Source of the DNA: Rhodoferax sp.
GTDB lineage: Bacteria; Pseudomonadota; Gammaproteobacteria; Burkholderiales; Burkholderiaceae_C
Reading direction: 5' to 3'
DNA: 64,000 nucleotides
Assembly (NCBI GenBank): GCA_018061265.1
Contig: JAGOUM010000004.1
Span: 1 to 64,000 of the forward strand
Position 1 is the first letter of the stretch. Every line of letters starts with the position of its first letter. Under the pieces are notes generated by a model that was not told where the DNA came from, did not search any database, and saw only the letters and a program-made list of their open reading frames with translations. Positions 56,351 through 64,000 of this stretch are shown here, piece by piece. A program made the translations under genes and the position numbers.

Positions 56351-56448
56351 GCAGAATAGGGCAGATGGGCAAGCGCTGCATTGTCGCTGTATCAGGCAAG
56401 CCTTGGCCCCAAAACATTCCTCCAAAGTGAAGGGACTGCCGTCCACCC

Positions 56449-57369
56449 ATGTCAATGACCCACCACCTGAGTTTGCGTACCGCGTTGCTGCTGACTTTGC
56501 CGCCACTGCTGTGGGCAGGCAACGCTGTGGTCGGGCGGCTGATGGTGGGCCAGGTGCCCCCGATCACCTTCAATCTGCTGCGCTGGCTGTTGGGTTTTGC
56601 CCTGTTGCTGCCGCTGGCGTCCTGGGTGCTCAAGGCCGACAGTCCTTTGTGGCAGCACTGGCGGCGTATGGCCCTGCTGGGCTTGCTGGGCATGGGGAGT
56701 TACAACGCCTTGCAGTACATGGCGCTGAAGACATCCACGCCCTTGAACGTCACCCTGGTGGGGTCGAGCATGCCCATTTTTATGCTGGGTCTGGGCCGGC
56801 TGTTTTATGGTGCGGCGATCCGGCGCCAGCAATGGTGGGGTGTGGGTTTTTCCACGCTTGGGGTGTTGACCGTGCTGACGCGCGGCGATGTGGCGCAATT
56901 GAGCAGTCTGCGTCTGGTGCCTGGCGATATTCTGATGCTGCTGGCCACGGCGACCTGGGCGTGGTACAGCTGGTTGCTGATCAAGCCGCCAGCAAATCAG
57001 CCTGACCCGGTGGCCTTGCGCACCGATTGGGCCGCCTGGATGCTGGCGCAGGTGATACCAGGGATGATGTGGTCCGCGCTTTTTAGTGGCGTGGAATGGG
57101 CGGTGGTACCGGATTTGCAAGTTCACTGGGGCTGGCCGCTGCTGAGCGCTCTGGCTTACGTGGCTATCGGGCCTTCCGTGGTCGCCTATTACTGTTGGGG
57201 CCGCGGGGTATCGCAGGCTGGGCCGCAAGTGGCGGGCTTTTTTGTTAACCTGACGCCGCTGTTCGCCGCGCTTTTGTCGGCAGCGGTGTTGGGTGAAATG
57301 CCCAAACCGTATCACGCGCTCGCCTTCGCGCTGATCGTTGGCGGCATTGTCATCAGTTCACGACGTTGA
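56449..57369 (+). CDS. EamA/DMT superfamily transporter
   Basis: A 306-residue protein with ten helices in two EamA repeats ('LPPLLWAGNAVVGRLMVGQV' in the first; 'ALAYVAIGPSVVAYYCWGRG' in the second). It is likely a metabolite exporter in the inner membrane; the substrate is not predictable. Confidence 0.88.
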   Translation: MSMTHHLSLRTALLLTLPPLLWAGNAVVGRLMVGQVPPITFNLLRWLLGFALLLPLASWVLKADSPLWQHWRRMALLGLLGMGSYNALQYMALKTSTPLNVTLVGSSMPIFMLGLGRLFYGAAIRRQQWWGVGFSTLGVLTVLTRGDVAQLSSLRLVPGDILMLLATATWAWYSWLLIKPPANQPDPVALRTDWAAWMLAQVIPGMMWSALFSGVEWAVVPDLQVHWGWPLLSALAYVAIGPSVVAYYCWGRGVSQAGPQVAGFFVNLTPLFAALLSAAVLGEMPKPYHALAFALIVGGIVISSRR

Positions 57370-57378
57370 GGCAGATTG

Positions 57379-58164
57379 ATGCTGGCCACTTCTGGACACC
57401 GATTCCTTGAGTTTTTGCGGCGTTATATGCGCTTTTGCCACATCACCCTGCTGATTTTGATGATGCAGGCGGCGTCTGCGCAGGACAAACCGCCCGGGTC
57501 CGATGCGCCGCGCGGTACCTGGGCCACGGCCCCGCGACATTCCGCTGGCATTGCCCCCGATCCACTGCAATGGATCGACTCGGCGATCGTTCAGGTCTAT
57601 GCAGCCGGAACATACGGTTGGCGCGGTTATTTTGCGGTGCATCCCTGGATCATCTACAAGCGCCGCGGCGAGGTCAGCTACACCCGTTATGACGTCGTTG
57701 GCTGGCGTGCACCCAACGTGGTGCAACGAAACTACGCCGTGCCCGACGGGCTTTGGTACGGAGCAACTCCCAAGCTGCTGGTGGACCACCGTGGCACTGA
57801 TCTGGAGCCCATGGTTGATGCCATCGAGGCCGCCATACTCAGCTACCCCTATGCAGACCAGTACCGCAGCTACCCGGGACCCAACAGCAATACCTTTCTG
57901 GCACACATCGGGCGTGAGGTGAAAGCGCTGCAGCTTGACCTGCCGGCCAATGCGATTGGCAAGGACTTCAGGCCCATATCAGACCCATTGGGCATGTCGC
58001 CCACGGGTTCCGGGCTGCAATTTTCTGTGCTGGGGCTGTTTGGCCTGAGCGTCGGTTCTCAGGAAGGATTTGAGATCAATCTGCTGGGTTTGGGTTTTGG
58101 CCTTGACCTCAACCCGCCGGCGCTGCGACTGCCTTTTGTCGGCCGCCTGGGATTCGATCGCTAA
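57379..58164 (+). CDS. DUF3750 family protein
   Basis: About 261 residues. There is a hydrophobic N-terminal stretch ('FCHITLLILMMQAASAQ'), probably a signal or anchor. The domain contains 'VQVYAAGTYGWRGYFAVHPW', 'YTRYDVVGWR' and 'SYPGPNSNTFLAHIGREV', matching the DUF3750 pattern with its N-x-N-T-F motif. It is periplasmic or membrane-bound with unknown function. It is closely spaced after the EamA gene. Confidence 0.75.
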   Translation: MLATSGHRFLEFLRRYMRFCHITLLILMMQAASAQDKPPGSDAPRGTWATAPRHSAGIAPDPLQWIDSAIVQVYAAGTYGWRGYFAVHPWIIYKRRGEVSYTRYDVVGWRAPNVVQRNYAVPDGLWYGATPKLLVDHRGTDLEPMVDAIEAAILSYPYADQYRSYPGPNSNTFLAHIGREVKALQLDLPANAIGKDFRPISDPLGMSPTGSGLQFSVLGLFGLSVGSQEGFEINLLGLGFGLDLNPPALRLPFVGRLGFDR

Positions 58165-58175
58165 GATCGGAAACC

Positions 58176-59777
58176 ATGACAGAGTCGCTTTCTCTTCGGG
58201 TTTTGCCGGACTTGGCCCCATCACTTGCAGCAGAATTGCGCCGGGCAGCCCGGGACGCGCCGCACCAACCGTTTATTCGCATGGCTGGCGGTGAATGGAG
58301 TTACGCCCAGTTTGACGCTGACACCGACCGCGTCGCCGCTGGCCTGCACGCCCTGGGTGTGCGCCGTGGTGACAACGTCAGCCTGATGTTGCCCAACTGC
58401 ATCGAATTTGCCGTGTTGTGGTTTGCACTGGCCAAACTCGGTGCGGTCACCGCGCCGGTCAATACGTCTTTTCGTGGCCAGGTGCTGCTCAATGCCATCA
58501 ATTTGGTCGAAAGTCGCCTGTTGCTGGTTCATGCATCGCTGCTTGTTGCGCTGGACACGCAGCGCCCTCAGTTATCGACGATCGAACAAATTCTGGTGGT
58601 GGGGGGTGAACCCGCACTTGACTGCCTGCGCTACGAGACTCTCTGGCAGCTTGAACCAGGGCCGCTGACACTGCCTCAACCCGACATCGGGTTTGCCGAG
58701 CTGTGTTTGCTGCTGTATACCTCGGGCACCACGGGACGGTCCAAAGCTGCCATGATTTCGCACCGCTTTGTGCTGGCGCAGGCACAGCTGACGATTGCCG
58801 GCCTGGGCCTGCGATCCGACGATGTCTTGTATTGCCCCTACCCAATGTTCCATCTGGATGCCGCGGTGATGACGATTGCCCCGGCGTTGCTGCTGCGCGC
58901 AGTGGCTGCCATTGGCGAGCGTTTCAGCGTGTCGCGTTACTGGCAGGAACTGCGCGATCTGCAAGCCACCGTGTTCGACTTCATGGGTGCGACTATCACG
59001 ATGTTATGGAAGCAGCCCCCATCGCTGGATGACCGCAATCATCGTGCCAGACTGGGCTGGGGTGTGCCTTTGCCGTCCTGGGCCCCGGAGTTTGAGGCGC
59101 GATTTGGCTGTCAACTGGTCGAGCTGTATGGTTTGACCGAGGCCGGCACCATGATCTTTACCCCCCGTCACGAGCCCCGGCGTCTGGGTGCCTGTGGCAA
59201 GCCAATGGGTCCCTTTGATGTTCGCTTGCTGGATGAGTCAGGTTTCGAGGTTCCGGTGGGGCAGGCCGGCGAACTGGTGATCCGACCGCAGGAGCCGTCC
59301 TTGATCATGCAAGGATATTACGGCATGCCCGAGGAAACATTGTTTGTGTTTCGTGACCTCTGGTTTCATACCGGCGATGTCCTGCGGCGTGATGCCGATG
59401 GTTTCTTGTATTTTGTTGGCAGGCGTAAGGACATTGTGCGACGGCGCGGCGAAAACATTTCTGCGGCAGAAGTTGAAATGGTGATTGAAACTCACCCTGA
59501 TGTGCTGGAGTGTGCCGTGGTTGGGGTGCCCAGCGAGATGACCGAAGAAGAAGTACTGGCTTGTGTCGTTTTACGCTCCGACGCCAAGTTAGAACCGGGT
59601 TTGTTGCTAGACTTTTGTGTAACAAAGATGGCGCGGTTTATGGTGCCCCGCTACCTTCGCTTTATGCCGGACCTGCCGAAAACGCCGACCGACAAGGTCG
59701 AAAAATTCCGCTTGCAGCAGGAATTCAGCGGTGCCCAGAAGTGGGACCGTGAGAAATCAGCCTGGGTGGTCGGTTGA
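58176..59777 (+). CDS. acyl-CoA ligase (AMP-binding, CaiC-like)
   Basis: A 533-residue ANL-superfamily enzyme: AMP-binding motif 'LYTSGTTGRSKAAMISH', 'YGLTEAGTM', 'WFHTGDVLRRDADGFLYFVG' and 'RRKDIVRRRGENISAAEVEM', with the catalytic lysine region near the C-terminus ('TPTDKVEKFRL'). It activates a carboxylic acid as its CoA thioester. The adjacent enoyl-CoA hydratase gene suggests a small carnitine- or fatty-acid-like degradation unit. Confidence 0.9.
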   Translation: MTESLSLRVLPDLAPSLAAELRRAARDAPHQPFIRMAGGEWSYAQFDADTDRVAAGLHALGVRRGDNVSLMLPNCIEFAVLWFALAKLGAVTAPVNTSFRGQVLLNAINLVESRLLLVHASLLVALDTQRPQLSTIEQILVVGGEPALDCLRYETLWQLEPGPLTLPQPDIGFAELCLLLYTSGTTGRSKAAMISHRFVLAQAQLTIAGLGLRSDDVLYCPYPMFHLDAAVMTIAPALLLRAVAAIGERFSVSRYWQELRDLQATVFDFMGATITMLWKQPPSLDDRNHRARLGWGVPLPSWAPEFEARFGCQLVELYGLTEAGTMIFTPRHEPRRLGACGKPMGPFDVRLLDESGFEVPVGQAGELVIRPQEPSLIMQGYYGMPEETLFVFRDLWFHTGDVLRRDADGFLYFVGRRKDIVRRRGENISAAEVEMVIETHPDVLECAVVGVPSEMTEEEVLACVVLRSDAKLEPGLLLDFCVTKMARFMVPRYLRFMPDLPKTPTDKVEKFRLQQEFSGAQKWDREKSAWVVG

Positions 59778-59821
59778 CGCCCACTGCCAGTGAATCTTGT
59801 TCTTAACGTCGAGGAAACCCC

Positions 59822-60583
59822 ATGCAATACGCACAACTCAGTACACAGGGTCCGGTGAGTGTTGTGACACTCAATCGTCCCCAACGCCTCAACGCGATTG
59901 GTGGCGAGTTGCTGGTCGATCTGCACGACGCCCTTGTCGCTGCCCAAAATGACCCGGCAACGCGTGCCATTGTGCTGACCGGGGCGGGCAGGGCGTTTTG
60001 TGCGGGTGACGACCTGAAGGAGTTTGAACAGCAGGCACAAAGCGCTGCTTCCATTGCCCAGCATTGTGATCGCATCCAGCAAATCACCCGCGACATCATG
60101 TTTGGCAACAAAGTGGTGGTGGGCGCGGTCCATGGCTACGCCGTGGGTGGCGGATTTGAGTGGGTGCTTAACTGCGACATGGTGGTGGCCGCCGACAACC
60201 TGGTCTGTTTTTTCCCCGAAATGGCGCTGGGACATTTTGTCACTGGCGGCGTGACCCATTTGCTGCCGCAGGCATTGGGCCATCAACGCACGATGGAGTT
60301 GATTGTGCTGGGTGAACGCCAGCGTGCCCAGGACCTGATGCGACTCGGCCTGATCAACCGCGTGGTGTCATTCGAACAAATGCTTCCGGTTGCACTTGAG
60401 ATGGCCGCCCTGGTGGCAGCACGCTCCAGCGGTGCCACAAGTCGGCTCAAGCGATTGTTAAATAGCCAGTTGCAGCATCAACTGGCGGGTGCGCTGGAGC
60501 TCGAGCAACAAGCGGCCATGGCATGTTTTGCTGATGTCGACACGGCACAACGCGTACAGGCTTTTGCTGCCAGCCGCTTGTAG
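59822..60583 (+). CDS. enoyl-CoA hydratase/isomerase family protein
   Basis: A 253-residue crotonase-fold protein with oxyanion-hole segments 'GAGRAFCAGDDLKEFEQQ' and 'VHGYAVGGGFEWVLNCDMVV'. The second catalytic glutamate region reads 'PEMALGHFVTGGVTHLLPQ'. The exact reaction is uncertain. It sits 44 bases after the acyl-CoA ligase, likely in the same transcript. Confidence 0.88.
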   Translation: MQYAQLSTQGPVSVVTLNRPQRLNAIGGELLVDLHDALVAAQNDPATRAIVLTGAGRAFCAGDDLKEFEQQAQSAASIAQHCDRIQQITRDIMFGNKVVVGAVHGYAVGGGFEWVLNCDMVVAADNLVCFFPEMALGHFVTGGVTHLLPQALGHQRTMELIVLGERQRAQDLMRLGLINRVVSFEQMLPVALEMAALVAARSSGATSRLKRLLNSQLQHQLAGALELEQQAAMACFADVDTAQRVQAFAASRL

Positions 60584-60654
60584 GTTCCCTGGCTGCAGTT
60601 TTGTGACTGCTTTTGTCGACGTTGTACTCTTTTTGGGCACGCTGGGATCGGGTT

Positions 60655-61203
60655 TCAAACCTCGCCGATGAACTCGCCTCTCGCCGGGTAGTCCTTGCTG
60701 ACTGCAAAATCAATGGCACCCAGCAAATCCTGAAACTGCGGGCGGGCGAATGGCATGGTCTGTACAGCGCCATAGTAGAGCGTGCCATCGGGACGGACAA
60801 TGAACACCCCGGGTTCGGAGAACAGCGCGGGCTCCTCAATACCGATTGAGGTTTTCCCGCGCGAGCTGCTGATATACAGGCCCCATTGGCGCGCGGATTT
60901 GAGGCTCAGCCCGTATGCAAATCGCAGATTGACCGCGCCAATCTTGGTTGCCATCTGGCTGGCCCGGTCAAGGTCGTCCGTGCTGATGGCCAGCACCGAT
61001 ACGCCACGCGCCGCAAATTCACCCACCAGTCGTTCGAGCTCAAGCAGGTACTTTGCACACAAGGGGCAATGCAGCCCCCGATAGAACACCAGGAGATCAA
61101 AGGTGGCACCTGGAGAGGCTCCCAAAACAAACCGACCACCCGTGGTGAGCGCTACATTCAGTGCTGGTGTCGGGAAACGGGGCAATAAGGCAGTTGCGTG
61201 CAT
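60655..61203 (-). CDS. AhpC/TSA-like peroxiredoxin family protein
   Basis: 182 residues from the ATG at 61203 (AAGGAG upstream). Thioredoxin fold with active-site region 'FYRGLHCPLCAKYLLELERL' (CPLC), 'VLAISTDDLDRASQMATKIG' and 'EPGVFIVRPDGTLYYG'. It is a likely thiol peroxidase or redoxin. It is convergent with the enoyl-CoA hydratase gene. Confidence 0.88.
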   Translation of the reverse strand: MHATALLPRFPTPALNVALTTGGRFVLGASPGATFDLLVFYRGLHCPLCAKYLLELERLVGEFAARGVSVLAISTDDLDRASQMATKIGAVNLRFAYGLSLKSARQWGLYISSSRGKTSIGIEEPALFSEPGVFIVRPDGTLYYGAVQTMPFARPQFQDLLGAIDFAVSKDYPARGEFIGEV

Positions 61204-61234
61204 GGTTTTCTCCTTTGGGGTGGAAAGACAGGAT

Positions 61235-63412
61235 TCAGGTTGGTGACGGTGCAAGTCCAGTGAGCCATTGTTGCAGCGCTTGTCCGTGCAGCGGGCGACT
61301 GCCAAAATAGCCTTGCATGACATCACAACCCAGCGCCTGCAGAGTGTCGCGCTCGGCTTGGGTTTCAATGCCTTCGGCAGTGACCATCAAGCCCATGCAC
61401 TGACCCATTTCAATCATTGTCTTGACCAATTGCAAACTGGCGGGGCGGGTGTCGATGTTGGTGATAAAACTGCGGTCGATCTTCAGTTCACTGACTGGCA
61501 GCTGTTGCAGGTAGGCAAGTGACGAATAGCCAGTACCAAAGTCGTCAATGGACAGCTCGACGCCTGCGTCGCGCAGGCAGTGCAATACGGCGATGCTGGT
61601 ATGTGCGTCTTGCATCAGGCCGCTTTCGACAATTTCCAGCCGCAATTTCTGAGGCGCAATGCCGTAGTGCAACAAACGCTGCCGCAAACGCTGGCACAAC
61701 GTGTCGTCCTGCAAATCACGCGTGCTGACGTTGACACTGATGCTCAAGTCTGGATGGGAGTGCTGCCACTGTTGCAGGGTCTGCAGTGCCTGCTCCAACA
61801 TTCAGCCAGTCACCAGCGTGATGGCACCGGTCTGTTCAGCAAACGGCACAAACTCGGCAGGTGAGACAAACCCGCGCGTCGGGTGCTGCCAGCGCACCAG
61901 TGCTTCTGCGCCAATCGCAGCGCCCGTTTGAAGCGAGAACTTGGGTTGCAGCCACATCTGCAATTGCGACTGAGCCACCGCGGCGCGAAGGTCAGACAAC
62001 AAGCCAAGGTGTGACAAACGGGCCGCCTCCTGTGCCGGGTTGTACCAGGCGAAGGGCAACGCCGCCAGTTTGGCTGCGCTCAGCGCCACTTCGGCATTGC
62101 GCAACAAGGTCATCACGGGCAGCGCCGCGTCGGCACCCGAGTCCGCCAAGCCACAGGCCAGGCTCAAATCCACACTGTGGCCATTGCAGGGCACCGGCTC
62201 GACCATGGCATCGAACAGGCGTTGCTGCAATCCTTCGATTTCCTGACGATTGTTGGACTCTGAAACAATAGCAAACATACCCCCATTGACATGCGCCAGA
62301 AGGCTTTTTGATGCCGAACTAACAGTGGACTCCAATGCAAGAGCATTTGCCGTCAGAACCTGCTGCGCCCGTTTTGCCATTTCCTTGATCAGCGTATCAC
62401 CCGTAGGAAAACCCAATGTCTCGTTGATGATTTTCAGGCGGGCAAGATCAAACAGGATCAAACTCCGGCATTGACAACCCGGCAACTCATGGTGTCTGCC
62501 GCCAGATGTGTTGGCTTGCAGCAAAAAGGTCCGGTTGGGAAGGTCGGTCAATGCATCGCGAAACGCCAGCCGTTCTATTTCCTGTTCACGTGCAGCGATG
62601 GCGCTGGTCATGACCGTTAACGCCTGCCCTACCTGATTGATTTCGTCGGTATTGGTGGCTGGCACCGGGTGTTGGTAGTCACCGCCGGCAATACGTTGGG
62701 CGGCAGCTTCAAGTTGCTTGAGTGGCGCAATTACACTGCGTGTGGTACCCAGCGCCAGTGCCACGCCCATGCCGACAGCCAATAGCGACAAAGCCGCTGC
62801 CCACCAAGTCAACTGTTCGAAGCGCTGTTGAGCGGATGTCATCTCCTGCTCGATGCGCTCGCGCTCGCGATTAATCAGCACGTTGGACTCAAGCAGCAGT
62901 TGTTGTAGTGCCGGCATCACCTGTTCGCGATAAACCAAAAGGGCTGCTCTTGGGTCATCCCCCTCAATTTCGTCGACAGTGGCGATAAATGCCTGCGCGT
63001 AGGCTGCGCGGGCCTCGGTGAGGCGGCGAAGGGTCTGCACCTGGGTCAGTTCGTCCAGATTGTTGCCAAGTGACTCAATAATGCCGTCAATGCGCCGGTT
63101 TCGTTCGTCAACATCGGCGTACACCGGCACCCGTTGCGCACGGGGTGCATTCATCAAGTGCAACAGGGCATTGCCGATACCCTCGGTCGTCAATGCCAAC
63201 GTCTGCACCCTCAGCAGGCGCTGCATGTCCTGGGTCGCGATGCGCTCGGTCAGCGCGGTCATGGTGCGAATCTGCAAGCTGGCCAATGCCAGGGCCAGCA
63301 GCATCAGCCCGACAAGTGAGCCAAACCCAAGCGCAAGCCGCCACGACAAGCGTCGTGGCCAGTGAGTGCTTCTGGCCAGTTTTTCTGGCATGGGTCCAAC
63401 GTTGAGGTGCAT
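61235..63412 (-). pseudogene. membrane EAL protein split by an in-frame TGA
   Basis: A close paralogue of the 34072-36240 gene with the same order: helix, sensor, helix, HAMP, degenerate GGDEF ('VNGGMFAI'), EAL. A TGA at 61802-61804 replaces the tryptophan codon expected in 'LVTG-W-MLEQAL', right after 'EFVPFAEQTGAI' in the EAL domain. The frame continues at once with ATG (61801) and holds the rest of EAL ('SVNVSTRDLQ', 'EIVESGLM', 'SIDDFGTGYSSL', 'AEGIET'). It is either a nonsense pseudogene or makes two pieces by reinitiation. Each half alone lacks part of the catalytic site. Confidence 0.8.
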
Positions 63413-63838
63413 GATGTTGATTGAATCCAGGCTAGCGTGTATGTTGGCCAGTGTTCCTCATACCAACTGTGTCAGAAGTTTTCGGGCGGCTGCAGCATGG
63501 TCGGTTTTGCTGCACAGGGCAATGGGGTATTTGCAGGACGTCAAAGGATAAACAGGGACTCGCATGATTGGGCTTGGGCCATGCTGTGTAGGGTAGCCAT
63601 TTAGTCTGACCAGAAGTCGTTTTATTACAGCCTGGCAAAAAAATAGTGCCAGCATCGCTAAAACTCAGCTGAAACGTCGCTTCAAGAAAACCCCAATCGA
63701 CCGTAGCGGACGGAAGTGGGCGATTGAAGCGGTGCGAAATGCATTCAAAGTGTTCAATTCCAAGCGAGGTAGGTCTTGCCTCTAGACTTGACGATTTGTC
63801 ACCCGCGCCAGCACTCCAACCATGAAGGCTCTTTCACG
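63413..63838. other. intergenic region before rarD
   Basis: About 426 bases with no recognised gene. An open plus frame at about 63601-63786 reads 'AKTQLKRRFKKTPIDRSGRK' and 'AIEAVRNAFKVFNSKR'. It is basic and helix-prone but has no ATG and no family I recognise, so it may be a remnant. No clear terminator or repeat was seen. Confidence 0.4.
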
Positions 63839-64000
63839 ATGAACATCGGTGTGCTTTACGCAGCGGTGGCGTACACCTGCTGGGGCCTATTCCCTGCCTT
63901 CTTCAAGCAGCTTGGCCATGTCAACCCGTTGGAGGTGGTGATGCACCGCATGGTGTGGTCACTGGTGTTCTTGATGGGTGTGCTGGCATTGCTGCGACGG
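63839..64000 (+). CDS. rarD: RarD/EamA family transporter, N-terminus, cut by window edge
   Basis: The ATG at 63839 opens MNIGVLYAAVAYTCWGLFPA and continues with 'NPLEVVMHRMVWSLVFL', the typical RarD start with H-R-x-x-W-S. The frame runs off the right edge after 54 codons. RarD proteins are ten-helix DMT transporters (chloramphenicol-sensitivity protein). Confidence 0.85.
   Translation, partial: MNIGVLYAAVAYTCWGLFPAFFKQLGHVNPLEVVMHRMVWSLVFLMGVLALLRR

Noticed and set aside
61802..61804. TGA as selenocysteine or reassigned tryptophan codon
   Set aside because: Other genes end normally at TGA, no selenocysteine insertion structure was apparent, and the paralogue has tryptophan; a nonsense mutation is simpler.

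Overview
The window is about 64 kb of a Comamonadaceae-type betaproteobacterial chromosome. Rhodoferax or Polaromonas relatives fit best, judging by gene content and by the dispersed palindromic repeats; this assignment is inference. It spans the chromosomal replication origin. dnaA, dnaN and gyrB run leftward, while rpmH, rnpA, yidD, yidC and mnmE run rightward, with a DnaA box between dnaA and rpmH.

Region 1 (1-9.9 kb) is an accessory patchwork. Small two-gene modules (AAA ATPase plus a possible PD-(D/E)XK protein, HEPN-MNT, DUF433-DUF5615, HipBA, an orphan MNT) alternate with wreckage: three copies of a RecG-like AlbA_2 gene in pieces, a KilA-N remnant, NYN and XRE remnants, a 13-codon rfbD start, a VanZ-like remnant, and DUF4160/DUF2442. 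Nine copies of a short hairpin element (core AAAGGGGACGCTACCCTTT) sit at the seams, together with a 0.32 kb direct repeat and a second palindromic repeat family.

Region 2 (9.9-22.4 kb) holds an O-antigen ligase family gene, a truncated vapC, and then the origin core. Region 3 (22.4-28.6 kb) has apt, a CPA2 antiporter, the kdsD-kdsC-lptC-SDR lipopolysaccharide operon and a glycine-rich RRM protein that ends at a clear terminator.

Region 4 (28.8-34 kb) is an ECF sigma/zinc anti-sigma pair beside two near-identical DUF2282 precursor genes. One precursor is solitary and the other heads an operon with DUF692 (MNIO), DUF2063 and DoxX genes. This is the bufferin (copper-stress RiPP) architecture. 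Both precursor genes carry the same candidate promoter (GTAAGAA-N15-GACNAA) at nearly the same distance from the start codon, which suggests one ECF regulon.

Region 5 (34-64 kb) is mostly ordinary chromosome: EAL proteins (one intact at 34.1 kb, one split by TGA at 61.2 kb), patatin, AmtB, metX-metW behind a SAM-II-like riboswitch and terminator, an OYE reductase, a SulP-STAS-cNMP transporter, a TolC/HlyD/ABC-2 efflux cluster without a local ATPase, a NitT/TauT-type ABC importer, transporters, an acyl-CoA ligase plus enoyl-CoA hydratase, and the start of rarD at the right edge. I saw no tRNA, rRNA or CRISPR array.
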